Origin: Cryptomeria japonica
Taxonomy: Eukaryota > Streptophyta > Pinopsida > Cupressales > Cupressaceae
NCBI RefSeq assembly: GCF_030272615.1
Contig: NC_081405.1
Coordinates: 160,896,694-160,956,693, forward strand
Length of the DNA: 60,000 bases
Reading direction: 5' to 3'
Each line of letters begins with the position of its first letter. Position 1 is the first letter of the stretch. The notes beneath the pieces are model-generated. The model saw only the letters and a list, made by a program, of their open reading frames with translations. It was not told the DNA's origin and made no database searches. This document shows, in pieces, positions 37,330 to 47,810 of this stretch. The position numbers and the translations under genes were made by a program.

Positions 37330-37660
37330 CGGGATGGGGGAGTCAAGGGCTCTACCCCACCCCGCCCCCTCACGGCTTACCGCAGTGTGATGCGGATGCC
37401 ACTATGGATTAAACTGCAGTGGATGGCTTGGCCACCACTACAGGTTAAGCCAGAGTGGATGGCCTGACCGCCACTACGGGTTAAGCCGCAGTGGTTGGCT
37501 CGACCACCACTGCAGGTTAACCGCAGTGGATGGTTCGGTCGCCACTACAGTTAAACTGCAGTGGTCGGTTGCAGCCGCCAATACGGTGACCCTATTCGAC
37601 CCTGCCGCCCCTTTGAAGACTTTTTGGCCTCCCTTCTCCCTCCTCACCACCATGAAACCT
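37330..37660 (+). promoter_or_regulatory. GC-rich island in LTR-A with hairpin minisatellite
   Basis: CpG-rich block. At 37,409-37,586 there are five tandem units of 36 bp (one of 34), each starting TTAA. Each carries inverted arms like GCAGTGGT...ACCACTGC, so every unit can fold on itself. It corresponds to 53,075-53,410 of the gypsy-1 LTR. A promoter role is inferred only from location. Confidence 0.6.
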
Positions 37661-37715
37661 GCACACACACACACAACCAAGGCAACAAAAAAAAAAAAAG
37701 ATTTGTAAAAATAAG

Positions 37716-37812
37716 AAACCCTAACCCATTTTTGGGTTAGGGTTAGCATTTTAAAAAAAAGGGTGTGTTAAGATATGCAACCCTAACCCATTTTTGGGTT
37801 AGGGTTAGCATT
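37716..37812. repeat. Two telomere-like palindromes
   Basis: CCCTAACCCA and TGGGTTAGGG face each other across a short T spacer, followed by GTTAGCATT. The block occurs twice about 62 bp apart (near 37,716-37,750 and 37,778-37,812). The CCCTAACCC core is telomere-like but is not a telomere array. Confidence 0.75.
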
Positions 37813-37962
37813 TGGAAAGAATAAAAAGAATAGGTTAAATTATAAGAATAGATCAACCCTAGTTAGGGTTTGTAGTTAAATAATATTAAAATGAAATGAG
37901 GGGGAATTCATTTTAAATTTTGAAAAAAGAATTCCCCCCCCATTTAACTATAGTCAATATGT

Positions 37963-37967
37963 GGGAT
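37963..37967. other. Target-site duplication of copia-2, left copy (GGGAT)
   Basis: Repeated exactly at 55,043-55,047, 17 kb away. It shows that everything between belongs to one insertion (copia-2) plus what later landed inside it. Confidence 0.9.
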
Positions 37968-39483
37968 TGATAGTTCTGATACTTAATATTAAGTACAGAT
38001 GTCGAACTAATAAGATGAGAAGGGGGGGGGATACAAACTTAATCTTCCATAAAAACAACAGATTCAACCTCGGTAACCTATACTTCAGTAATATAACCAG
38101 AACTGCTAAACATGCAAACTCAAAAGCATATAAACATCATAACACTCATAACACTAGATTTAATGTGGAAACCCAAATAGGGAAAAACCACTATGGGATT
38201 TCGGACCCACTAAGAAATATACTCTTCTAGAGTATGCTTGGTTAAAAGTAAATCCTGTTAAAGATTACAAACACATTGCTAGATGTGACCCAGTTAAGGG
38301 ATTTCCCTCAGATCTGTTAGGATCTTCACCTTGTTAGAAGTGACCTTGTTAAAGGATTTCAAACACTCAATCAAAATGTCACCTTGCTAGAGGGTTTTAA
38401 AAATAAGACTATTAAGTCCACTCAGTTAAGAGATTTTTTGTCACTTCACAAAATAACAGTAATAAAAATCTATCTGCAACTTCACATCTAAAATGCTAAA
38501 GCAGATTCTTATTTGCTCAATACAATATAGGACTTATCTTGTCCATCTATTGGGCTCTATACTTTGTTATTCAAATAGGTCTTCAAGCTTCTGTACTCTG
38601 TAATCACTATGTAGCATCCCTATGCATACACTTGCCTGCATACATTGTTTATCAACAGTTCCTTATTTATAAACAATTCGCCAACCGCTTAATCTCCTTC
38701 ATCACATTTCCCATGATCAATCATAGTCATGAGATCTTCAAACTTTGACTAGGTTCAATGTATCCTTCGATCTAAAAATGTTTTACTCTGCCTTGGAACT
38801 TGCATACATTTCTTGGAACTTGTGCTAGGGTATTGCGGTTCAATCTAAGCTATAGATCTTCTTGCTGATTTTCCTTTGCCATAGATTCTTTAACAAACTT
38901 CATTCACGACATACCAATCATTTAATCATAACCAACTCATTAGCTTCCTTCATTAAATAATGCTTTTATTCATTCAATGCATTCTGTTATTACTCAGTTG
39001 CAACTCGGTAAATACTAAACTTCACTTAGTAGACATTCTGCCTTCATTAACTGATAGCGATAACCTCAGGGTTTACCGACTAGGTTCCTTAGGGTTTTAT
39101 CGACTAGGTTCTTTTCTCGGTAACATAGTATAGTATTAACCTTACAATCAATAACATATGTATGATGTCAAAACAATCTAAACATCATGATCTCATCATT
39201 GTCTAACTCAGTAATAGTTGCCCATTGAATAACTTATTTCTCCCCTTATTCATCATATTCTTCCTGTGTCTTTTACCAACATCTTTATACTCATCAAATC
39301 ATACTTCTCAAGATATGGCAACATCATACTGAATTAGAAAATCAATTTCTTGACATCAATGACAAAAGAATAATATTAAGACAGTAAACATCCTTAATCA
39401 GTTATTTCCATAATCATCAACAACCTTCTCAATATCCTTATTGAAATGCCAACAATCTCTCATTGTCTGTTATAATGCCAACA
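37968..39483 (-). repeat. copia-2 3' LTR (1,516 bp)
   Basis: Starts TGATAGTTCTGATAC and ends GTTATAATGCCAACA in + orientation. Its last 521 bp (38,963-39,483) align without length change to 54,522-55,042. Confidence 0.92.
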
Positions 39484-39499
39484 ATCTCCCCCTTTGGCA
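39484..39499 (-). other. copia-2 polypurine tract
   Basis: The - strand reads CCAAAGGGGGAGAT next to the 3' LTR, identical to copia-1. A 7-bp inverted repeat (ATGCCAA/TTGGCAT) straddles the PPT-LTR border in both elements. Confidence 0.9.
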
Positions 39500-39862
39500 T
39501 TGATGGAAAAACCAAATGATTTGACCTAATTGATTCAAATTGTTGTGAGATTCTGAAATGCTGCAATGCTCTCCCCCTGTCATCAGAATTCTCCCCCATA
39601 CATTAGTCTTCTCGTCTTCTTCAGTCTTCTCCCCCTTTGACAACAATTCCAAAAAGAACTAAAACATAATTTCTTTCACGGAGAAGTGAATTATTGTTGT
39701 TATGTGTCAACTTAGTCTTGGTCAGAGCATTTATGTCTTCAATTCCTGTTCCCTTGTATTGTTTCCTGCACACCTTTAGAAAACCTCCTAAAGTGTGTAA
39801 ATCAGCATCAACTCCTAAAAGATATTTTGTAGTCATTGAATTGATGCTTTCACCGAACTCGG

Positions 39863-41807
39863 TCAGTGAGTAGAAGATAGGGGTAGGACCCCTAACTTAC
39901 TTTTGAGATACTCAAAAGTGTCCCTTGGCAGTGGCTTGGTGAAGATGTCTGCTATTTGTTCCTTTGTGCTAACATACTCCAACACCACTTTCTTCTCTTG
40001 AGCTTCTTCTCTAAGATAATGATATTTGATAGAGATGTGCTTTGTCTTAGAGTGCATAACAGGATTCTTTGAAATGTTAATGGCACTATTATTGTCACAG
40101 AATATAGCTACTGGCTCGGTAACTTTCTCATTTATACCTTACAACAGTTGTTTGATCCATGCTATGTTGGTACAATTCAATGCTGCAACAACGTATTCAG
40201 CTTCTGCTATTGATTGTGAAACACATCCTTGTTTCTTGCTAAGCCAACTCACTAGTCTTTCTCCTAAAAAGAAAGCTCCTCCACTTGTGCTTTTCCCATC
40301 ATCAATGTTGCTTGCCCAATCAGCATCAGTATAAAATTTTAAATCAAAGTCATTTCCTTTTTGATATACTACGCCATAATCCTCAGTGCCTTTCAAGTAT
40401 CTGAAAATTCTCTTGATTGATGTCATGTGTGTTTCCTTAGGATCTGCAGAGAATCTTGCAACTATACCTACTGTATGTGCTATGTCTGGCCTGCTGTGAA
40501 TAACATATTGCAACTTTCCAATCATGGATCGGTAAAATGTCTCATCAACAGATGCAGATTGATCATTCTTTGATAGTTTACAGTTGGTAGTCATAGGAGT
40601 ACTTACTGGTTTTGAATCCTCCATTCCAAATTTCTTCAAGATTTCCTTTATGTACTTGGATTGAGGAATGAAAATCTCATTTTTCATTTGCAGTATTTGT
40701 AAGCCTATAAAATACTTTATCTCACTAATTAATGACATCTTAAATTCTTTGCTCATTTCATTTCCAAAGTTCTTGCATAAAGAGTCATTTCCACAAAATA
40801 TAATATCATCAACAAATATGGCTGAGATTAGTATTCCATTTTCATCATTCTTCATGTACATGTTGATGTTCTCACTTGTCCTTATAAAACCAATCTTAAT
40901 CAAATAAGAGTGCAATCTCTCATACCATGCTCTAGGTGCTTGTTTCAGACCATATAAAGCTTTGTTCAATTTACATACCTAATCTTTATCATTGTCTTCA
41001 ACAAATCCTTCAGGTTGTCCAATAAAAACTTCTTCTTCTAATATACCATTCAGAAATGCAGATTTGACATCCATTTGATATACCTTGAAATTTTTGAAAG
41101 CAGCATATGCCAACAATGTTCTTACTCCTTCAAGTCTAGCCACAGGTGCAAAATTTTCACCATAATAAATTCCTTCTTCTTGGGCATAACCTTTGCAAAC
41201 TAGTCTTGCTTTATTTCGAATGACCTCACCTTTTTCATTCAGCTTGTTTCTGAAAATCCACTTTGTACCAATTACATTTTTGTCCTTCAGTCTTGGGACC
41301 AGTGTCCATGTGTCATTCTTCTTGATTTGATCAATCTCTTATGTCATAGCATTTATCCAATCTTCACTGTTAAATGCCTCTTTCACTATTCTTGGTTCAA
41401 CTTTAGATATCAGACATGTGTTCTGTCTCAGTTTGTTCCTTGCTATCACTGGATCATCCTTATCTCCTATAATTTGACTTGATGCATGATGTCTTCTAAT
41501 ATACTTGGCTAATACAGGCTCGGTGGGCTCTGTATGATCTTCTTCATCACTCGGTAACTAGATATTCTCTTCATTTCCTTCTGCAGTTTTCTTGGTAAGA
41601 CTTGTTAGTTGAACATAGACAAATTCATCATAATCTTCTAGTTCCTTGAAATTTCCTTCATCATTCCTTTCTGCAAATTCATCAATTTTCACATTTGCAC
41701 TTTCTACTATTTTGTTAGATGATTTGATCAGACATTTAAATGCTTTACTTCTAGAAGAATAACCAAGAAATGTTCCTTCTTCACTTTTCTAATCAAACTT
41801 TCCATTT
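39863..41807 (-). pseudogene. copia-2 reverse transcriptase and RNase H, broken
   Basis: RT begins near 41,400 (a DWINAM-like start, [20 protein letters not shown]) and continues through [15 protein letters not shown] and YGLKQAPRAWYERL. The catalytic motif IFVDDIIFCGN lies in the 276-residue open stretch 40,139-40,969. RNase H follows (FYTDADWASNIDDGKST, AEAEYVVAA). The last open piece, 39,863-40,057, holds the conserved end (YLREEAQEKKVVLEYVST, ADIFTKPLPRDTF). One frame carries all of this, with stops at 41,558, 41,339, 40,979 and 40,139. A frameshift near 41,810 separates it from the integrase frame. Catalytic aspartates of RT are intact. It is not functional as a polyprotein without recoding. 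Confidence 0.88.
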
Positions 41808-43856
41808 CTATCTTCTTACATACCATCTACTTCCAAAGATTTTAAAATAACTTACATTAGGTTTCTTGTCATACCAGATTTCATATGGTGTCTTCAAAAT
41901 TCGTTTCTTCAGTTGTACTATGTTCAGGGTGTAAACTGTTGTGCTTATTGCTTCTCTCCAAAATGTTTGTGGGACTTTCTTTTTAATCATCAGGGTTCTG
42001 GCACAATCCACAATAGATCTATTTCTTCTCTCAGCAATTCCATTTTGTTGTGGAGTTCTCAGTGCAGAGTCTTGTCTTTTTATACCATGATCATTGCAGA
42101 ATAAGTTGAACTCATCAGATGTCAACTCTCCTCCTCTATCTGATCTAAGACATTTCAGTTGTCTTCCTGTTTCATTTTCAACTCTTTCCTTGTACCATTT
42201 AAACATTTGAAAAGCTTCTGATTTTTCTTTTAAAAACATAACTGACATCATCCTTGAGTAATCATCCACAAATAATATGAAATATTTATCACCATAATAA
42301 CTTTGAACTTTCATAGGACCACAAAGATCAATGTGCACAAGATCTAAAATTCCCTTGGAAGTGTAAGACTTACTTGTAAAGATTGATCTTGTCATTTTAC
42401 CCATCTGGTATCCTCGGCATATAGCATTCTGAGGTTTTTCAAGACTCGGTAGACCTCTTACTCGGTGCTTCTTGCCTATTTTGATCAGATTATCAAAATT
42501 TACATGACAAAACCTTTTATGCCATAACCAGGTATCATCTATCTTTGCATATAGACATTTATTCCGAGTTGAGTCAATGTGAAATGTGTTACCTTTTGTT
42601 TGTATCCCAGTAGTAGCTAACTTTCCATGCTTGTCATGAACTTTGACAATTCCTTTCTGAAATTCTATTCGGTATCCTGTATTGTTTAGCTGTGCTACAC
42701 TCAACAAATTGTATTTCAAACCTTCAACCCAATAAACATCATTGCATCTTCCATTGTAAAGAAGTGTTATGGATCCTTTACCTTTTACTGGACATGGTGC
42801 ATCATTACCAAATCTTACATAGCCTCCATGATAGTCGTCTAACATAACAAACTTGTGTTTATCACCTGTCATGTGATGTGAGCATCCACTATCTATGATC
42901 CAAGAATCATTAGTATTTATGTGAGATATTAGGGATTTTTCTTCATACCTTTCTTCATCTGATCCATCTTTGATAGCCACATAAACTACTTCCTCTGTAT
43001 CAGTTTCATCTGATTTATCATCATTGAATTCCTCGTTGGCTATTAAGCATGACTTTCTATCTCTTCTTCTAAAGTCTCGGTGTCCTCTGTAATGATTATC
43101 TTTCAGTCTATCATCTCGGTAATCTCTCTTTTCAGTAGATTCTTTGTCAGGACAATTAGAAGCCATATGTCCTATCTTATCGCAATTGAAACATTTCAAA
43201 GGTAGTTTTCCTTTATACTTACATTTGCCTCTCGGTAACCTTTTGGCTAAAAGTGCTTCAAACTCTTCTTGCTTTCTGATTTCCTCATATAGTTTGTTTA
43301 CTTCCTCCATGTTCTTACGAAATCTTTCACTTGCTCCACTGTGATCCCATTTAGTGTACTTACTCACTCTATCATTGTAATCATTAGATTCACCAATATG
43401 AAAAGAACTAAATGCAAATTCAACTTTATTTATTGATGACCCACTGTTATCAAAGTTACTTAACTCAAATGCATGTAGCTTACCAATAGTAGCATCTAAA
43501 GAAACTGGCATATTGGGTACATACCTCAACTCATTGATTGCAGAGACTCGGATTGCATAAGCTGGTAGAAGGGTTCTTAACAACTTACTTGTTATATCCT
43601 TTTCTTCAATAGCTCCACCTGCTCCTTTGATTTGATTGACAATCTCCTTTAGTCTTCTATTGTACTGGGTTATGTTCTCACCTTCATTCATCCTCATAGA
43701 TTCAAGTTGGCCTCTTAGACTATCCACTTTTGCTCTTTGAACATGTTTATCTCCATCATACACAAATATGAGCTTGTCCCACATTGCCTTTGCATCATTA
43801 CAGCCTTCTAGATCATTAAACTCTGAATCAGTCAATGCAGATGTTATTTCAATCAT
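41808..43856 (-). CDS. copia-2 Gag-protease-integrase fusion (682 aa open), N-terminus deleted
   Basis: The listed Met is internal: alignment with copia-1 Gag shows about 60 residues missing, and coding similarity runs to about 43,862 before breaking into gypsy-1 LTR DNA. In order: gag domain (residues 1-150), intact CCHC knuckle CFNCDKIGHMASNC (about 43,151-43,193), acidic linker, protease with DSGCSHHMTGD (Asp codon 42,891-42,893), a GAG-pre-integrase domain with WLWHKRFCHVNFDNL, and integrase. The integrase catalytic set is HIDLCGP, LRSDRGGE and LRTPQQNGIAERRNR, all three acidic residues present. It ends at a stop after the domain tail FKIFGSRWYVRR, where RT should follow; this is a frameshift lesion. 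Confidence 0.9.
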   Translation of the reverse strand: MIEITSALTDSEFNDLEGCNDAKAMWDKLIFVYDGDKHVQRAKVDSLRGQLESMRMNEGENITQYNRRLKEIVNQIKGAGGAIEEKDITSKLLRTLLPAYAIRVSAINELRYVPNMPVSLDATIGKLHAFELSNFDNSGSSINKVEFAFSSFHIGESNDYNDRVSKYTKWDHSGASERFRKNMEEVNKLYEEIRKQEEFEALLAKRLPRGKCKYKGKLPLKCFNCDKIGHMASNCPDKESTEKRDYRDDRLKDNHYRGHRDFRRRDRKSCLIANEEFNDDKSDETDTEEVVYVAIKDGSDEERYEEKSLISHINTNDSWIIDSGCSHHMTGDKHKFVMLDDYHGGYVRFGNDAPCPVKGKGSITLLYNGRCNDVYWVEGLKYNLLSVAQLNNTGYRIEFQKGIVKVHDKHGKLATTGIQTKGNTFHIDSTRNKCLYAKIDDTWLWHKRFCHVNFDNLIKIGKKHRVRGLPSLEKPQNAICRGYQMGKMTRSIFTSKSYTSKGILDLVHIDLCGPMKVQSYYGDKYFILFVDDYSRMMSVMFLKEKSEAFQMFKWYKERVENETGRQLKCLRSDRGGELTSDEFNLFCNDHGIKRQDSALRTPQQNGIAERRNRSIVDCARTLMIKKKVPQTFWREAISTTVYTLNIVQLKKRILKTPYEIWYDKKPNVSYFKIFGSRWYVRR

Positions 43857-43892
43857 TGCTCGGCCTAACCCTAGTCCGGGATTAGGGCACGC
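43857..43892. other. Deletion scar with templated insert
   Basis: Copia-2 gag stops at about 43,862 and gypsy-1 LTR sequence resumes at 43,893. The 26 bp at 43,864-43,889 are identical to 43,956-43,981, 92 bp downstream. They are absent at the matching place in the 3' LTR (before 53,421). Short matches (TCG left, GCA right) border the insert, as in polymerase-theta-type or synthesis-dependent end joining. Confidence 0.7.
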
Positions 43893-43953
43893 ACAAACAC
43901 TTAGAGCTTGGAAGTAAAGAGAAAAAAAAAAAAGAAGGGGAGATATTCTGTTC

Positions 43954-43980
43954 GCCCTAACCCTAGTCCGGGATTAGGGC
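43954..43980. other. Telomere-like inverted repeat in gypsy-1 5' LTR
   Basis: GCCCTAA and TTAGGGC flank CCCTAGTCCGGGA. The same 27 bp are at 53,482-53,508 in the 3' LTR. LTR-A, S1 and S2 carry related CCCTAACCC words beside their GC islands. Confidence 0.7.
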
Positions 43981-44084
43981 AACACTCCCAAATTTAATAA
44001 ACATGTGAGTTTTTTTTGGGATTATAAGTCAAGCACTCACATTTAAGAGGGTTATAGTTAAGTTTACAAATGTTTTCATAAAGC

Positions 44085-44269
<185 letters not shown>

Positions 44270-45099
44270 TAGACTTTAAATGACATTTAAAAGGCATTAA
44301 ATTTGGTTAAAATAAGTATTACAACGTTGGGCATATGGAGAATAGAATTTATAGAAGGGTATTATTATTTTTTTTGAGAGGATTTATTTCGAAGAGGGGT
44401 TTAACTATTCTATTAAATTGGACTCATACATTGATTTTAGAATTTATGTAATGTCATCCTTTCCTTTTAAATTATTATTGAATGTAGAAGAAATTTTATA
44501 AGAGGGATTTTAATAATTAGGTAGATTAGAATTGCAAATAGAGGGGTGCAAACACTAAGATTTTGTAGGGGCCAAAGAGGGCCAAATTAAGTATATGATT
44601 ATAACGTAGTTTAAAATTAGGGGGGGGGGTCTAATTTAAATAAGGAATATTATTCCAAGAGGTTTTTTAATTTAGTAGAGTGATTTTAGACTATGGGGGC
44701 TTAAATTAATTAAGGTGTTTTAAATTACCAGGATAAATAGATTTAAAAAAATAATAATAATAAATCCTAGAAGGATATGAATGATTAAACAAATTTCATA
44801 AAGAAAGTTTAATTCAGGAGTAAACACTATACTTGAGATTTTTAATTAATAATTTAAGAAGATTAGTGTTAATCCTTTTTGAGGAAATATTAGCTCGTAG
44901 ATGACTTAGTAAACCCTGTCACCCAACTGAGTTTAATTACCCGATTTATGCAAAACAGTTATGACTTAACCCAAATTGCATTATTTATTTAAGTTGATCG
45001 CACTAAGTCGCATTATTTTAATTTAGTTAGTCGATAATTAGTTAAGTATTTTAAAAAAAAAAAATTTCCGTTCGTGCCCAAGAGTTGGGCATGACATTT

Positions 45100-45111
45100 T
45101 GGTATCAGAGC
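45100..45111 (+). other. gypsy-1 primer-binding site (initiator tRNA-Met)
   Basis: TGGTATCAGAGC, three bases after the 5' LTR end, continuing AAGGTT. It primes minus-strand synthesis. Confidence 0.95.
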
Positions 45112-45263
45112 AAGGTTGCCAACACTAGGGAACCTTACTCCATTACGTTTCGCTATAATTGTTTAATTATTTAGATTGTATTTAATTTTATTTTTAAAAT
45201 TAGCTAAAATATTTTCTCCTAAAATAGTTATTTATTTCATTTTATTTTATTTTCTTAAAAAGG

Positions 45264-45836
45264 ATGCCTCCAACTACGCGACAAGCTCGCAAACATGGTA
45301 GAGGCCCTAGGCGTGCACGCATGGCACGCGAAGAGGTCATTAGGAAGGAATCAGTTCAGGAAGTGAACCCAGCAGCTCCTCCCGAGCAATCAGTTGACCC
45401 AAACCGAGACATCATGGTAGCTCTCCAGAACCTGATTGGCTTGGTTCAGGATAGGCTTCCAGCAGCAGATCACAATGTTGAGAACCAGAACTCAAGAAGT
45501 CATAGGACAGTGGAACGGGAACGGAGTAGGAGTCCACCTCCTAACCCCGTAGAGAGTCAGGCTGTGCATGAGCCCGAACCCATTCACCTACCAGCACCAC
45601 CTCCAGCCGTAGCACCAGTGTATACTGAGAGGGCACGTAGAGATCCAGGGGATCTAATCAGAGAGGTTATGCATCTTCAGCCACCATCATTTGGGGGATC
45701 TACCGACGGGGTAGAGGCAGAGGCATGGCTTTTAAGCCTAGATAGGTGCTTTGCATTGCACTCTTATGAGAGCAATCTAAAAGCACGAGCAGCAGTTCAC
45801 CTATTGCGAGGAACAGCCTCCACGTGGTGGAGATAG
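45264..45836 (+). CDS. gypsy-1 Gag, N-terminal part (190 aa)
   Basis: Capsid precursor. The basic N-terminus (RKHGRGPRRARMAREE) is followed by a Pro-rich stretch. The start of the retrotransposon gag domain is near residues 145-190 (LQPPSFGGSTDGVEAEAWL, HLLRGTASTWWR). It ends at TAG 45,834-45,836 in the middle of the domain. The same frame resumes at once with EEYKCGLEIETLTW, so the stop is a lesion. Confidence 0.9.
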   Translation: MPPTTRQARKHGRGPRRARMAREEVIRKESVQEVNPAAPPEQSVDPNRDIMVALQNLIGLVQDRLPAADHNVENQNSRSHRTVERERSRSPPPNPVESQAVHEPEPIHLPAPPPAVAPVYTERARRDPGDLIREVMHLQPPSFGGSTDGVEAEAWLLSLDRCFALHSYESNLKARAAVHLLRGTASTWWR

Positions 45837-47111
45837 GAAGAATATAAGTGTGGCTTGGAGATAGAGACCCTCACGTGGGAGATTTTCACAGAGAGATTCA
45901 GGGAGAGGTATTTGTCAGAGCATTTCAGACAGCGTAGGGTGGATGAGTTTCATGATCTCCAGCAGAAGGGTATGTCAGTGACACAGTACGAGAACAAGTT
46001 CTTTGAGCTCTTACCTTATGTAGACTACCTGAAAGATGAAAAGCTTCTCGTCAACCGATTTATCAGAGGATTGAATTCCGGCATAGCAGGACCAGTGAGA
46101 ATGGCCGCTCCAGGGAGCCTCCGGGTTGCCGTGGAGAAGGCGTTGATAGCCGAGGAGATTCAGGCCAGACCACATGACTCGAAGGATCGGTTTCAGAACC
46201 GTAACCCTTCACCACAGACTTATGGGTTTCAGAAACCCCATTGGAAAGGTAACAACAGGCACTCATCGGGGTTCTCCAAACCCCCTCCTCCAAAGCAGTC
46301 ACAGCAAAACCAGAGGCAAAAGCCTCCGCAGAATCAGCAGGGCACAAAGCCCAAGCAGTGGCAGTCACAGGGTCAGAGGCGAGATCAGAAATCTCAGGCT
46401 CCTTACACACCTCCGGCCAAGACTCAGCAGTCCTCTAGAGGTGGGTACAGTGGTTCTAGTAGGACGGGGGGACAGTCTTTCTCCAGACCACAGGGAGTAC
46501 AGTTTCAGGCACGAGGCCCTTGCTTCACATGTGGAGCCATGGGACACATAGCGAGGGAGTGTCCTCAGGGTCAGATGATAGGGAATCAGAGGATGGCAGC
46601 ATCAGAGCCGACAGTTGGGGACATGGGCAAGTCCCACAGAGTCTTCGCAGCGGTTGACAACCGCCAGGCAGAGCATCAGGCCACGGTTATTGAGGTAGCA
46701 GGTATGATCAGAGGTAGCAGTGTATCTATATTATTTGATTCAGGAGCTACTGATTCTTTTATATCTCCATTGGTTGTGGAGTGTTGCGGGCTAGTGGCAA
46801 CTAGGCAAGAGGTCAGTTGGGAAGTGGAATTAGCTTCAGGGGCTAAAGTGTCAGTGGAATCAGAGGTTAAGGGATGTCAGATTCAGATTGGTAACATCAC
46901 CACCTTAGTAGACCTTAGAGTTACACCACTTGGATCATATGGCGTTGTACTTGGCATGGATTGGCTTTATGCCCACAGAGCCAAGATGGATTGTCGCCTG
47001 AAAAGGATCGAGTGTGAGGATGATCATGGCTCTCCTATAGTGATCACTGGAATTCAGAGACCCGTGTCTCTTCGTATGATCTCCGCCATGCAGCTTAAGC
47101 GGAGCATGTGA
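45837..47111 (+). CDS. gypsy-1 Gag C-terminal part, zinc knuckle and protease
   Basis: It continues the gag domain (WEIFTERFRERYLSEHFRQR, VTQYENKFFELL). A long Gln/Pro/Lys-rich basic stretch leads to an intact CCHC knuckle CFTCGAMGHIARECP at 46,521-46,562. The aspartic protease follows: ILFDSGATDSF with the catalytic Asp at 46,737-46,739, then YGVVLGMDWLYAHRAKMDC, the usual second protease motif. It ends at TGA 47,109-47,111 (CGA-type lesion). The basic region probably binds RNA; that is inferred from family behaviour. Confidence 0.92.
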   Translation, partial: EEYKCGLEIETLTWEIFTERFRERYLSEHFRQRRVDEFHDLQQKGMSVTQYENKFFELLPYVDYLKDEKLLVNRFIRGLNSGIAGPVRMAAPGSLRVAVEKALIAEEIQARPHDSKDRFQNRNPSPQTYGFQKPHWKGNNRHSSGFSKPPPPKQSQQNQRQKPPQNQQGTKPKQWQSQGQRRDQKSQAPYTPPAKTQQSSRGGYSGSSRTGGQSFSRPQGVQFQARGPCFTCGAMGHIARECPQGQMIGNQRMAASEPTVGDMGKSHRVFAAVDNRQAEHQATVIEVAGMIRGSSVSILFDSGATDSFISPLVVECCGLVATRQEVSWEVELASGAKVSVESEVKGCQIQIGNITTLVDLRVTPLGSYGVVLGMDWLYAHRAKMDCRLKRIECEDDHGSPIVITGIQRPVSLRMISAMQLKRSM

Positions 47112-47810
47112 AAGGGATGCCAGTTATTTGCCATCACCATTAGTGATAGAGAAGAAGAGGAGGAAAGGGAACCATCTATTGATGACCATCCTATCCTTAG
47201 AGAATTTGCAGATGTCTTTCCTTCAGAGTTACCTAGTATGCCGCCCCGTATAGAGATTGATTTTCATATAGACCTTGTTCCAGGAGCCGAACCTATTTCA
47301 AGAGCGCCATATAGAATGACTACAAATGAGCTTAATGAGCTCAAGATTCAGCTTGAGGAACTCCTAGAGAAGGGCCACATTCGCCCTAGTGTATCCCCTT
47401 GGGGTGCACCAGTCATCTTCGTGAAGAAGAAGGATGGATCTCTCCGATTATGCATGGACTACCGTCAGTTGAACAAAGTAACCATCAAGAACCGATATCC
47501 ATTGCCCAGGATCGACGATTTGTTTGACCAACTTCAAGGTGCCAAAGTATTTTCCAAGATTGATTTAAAATCAGGGTACCATCAGTTGAGAATAGTGGAA
47601 AGTGATATCCACAAGACCGCATTTCGCACCAGATATGGCCACTATGAGTTCACCGTGGTTCCATTCGGACTTACGAATGCCCCAGCAGTTTTTATGAGTC
47701 TCATGAATGGAGTATTCCGTACATTCCTCGACCGCTTTGTGATTGTGTTTCTCGACGACATTTTGGTATATTCACGGAATGAGGAGGAACATGAGGAGCA
47801 CTTGAGATAG
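47112..47810 (+). CDS. gypsy-1 reverse transcriptase, main part
   Basis: The frame is open from the TGA to TAG 47,808; the first Met is at 47,238. RT landmarks in order: PPYRM-like AELxEL region ([16 protein letters not shown]), [63 protein letters not shown] and VPFGLTNAP. The catalytic [10 protein letters not shown] has its Asp pair at 47,754-47,759. All catalytic residues are intact. The stop interrupts the RT thumb region just after EEEHEEHLR. Confidence 0.93.
   Translation, partial: KGCQLFAITISDREEEEEREPSIDDHPILREFADVFPSELPSMPPRIEIDFHIDLVPGAEPISRAPYRMTTNELNELKIQLEELLEKGHIRPSVSPWGAPVIFVKKKDGSLRLCMDYRQLNKVTIKNRYPLPRIDDLFDQLQGAKVFSKIDLKSGYHQLRIVESDIHKTAFRTRYGHYEFTVVPFGLTNAPAVFMSLMNGVFRTFLDRFVIVFLDDILVYSRNEEEHEEHLR

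Larger units (their letters stand above)
34360..37967 (+). mobile_element. LTR-A, left part: old gypsy-family solo LTR split by copia-2
   Basis: Starts TGTGAGGCCCTACCCCG, as does the gypsy-1 3' LTR at 50,041. Landmarks shared in order with that LTR: the hairpin at 34,750, the GTGTCACTTGACACATGTG word near 34,896, CTTGGGAGGGTAG, and GGGGTGGCTTCTAGTAAGCC near 36,180. The LTR resumes at 55,048-55,843. Total without the insertion is about 4,404 bp, close to the 4,481 bp of the gypsy-1 LTR. Its flanks are CATTG (34,355-34,359) and CATTA (55,844-55,848), a one-mismatch TSD. No internal region exists, so it is a solo LTR. It is much more diverged than the other copies, hence the oldest layer of the nest. 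Confidence 0.85.

Noticed and set aside
37716-37812. Interstitial telomere array
   Set aside because: Only short CCCTAACCC words in palindromes, not tandem seven-base telomere repeats.
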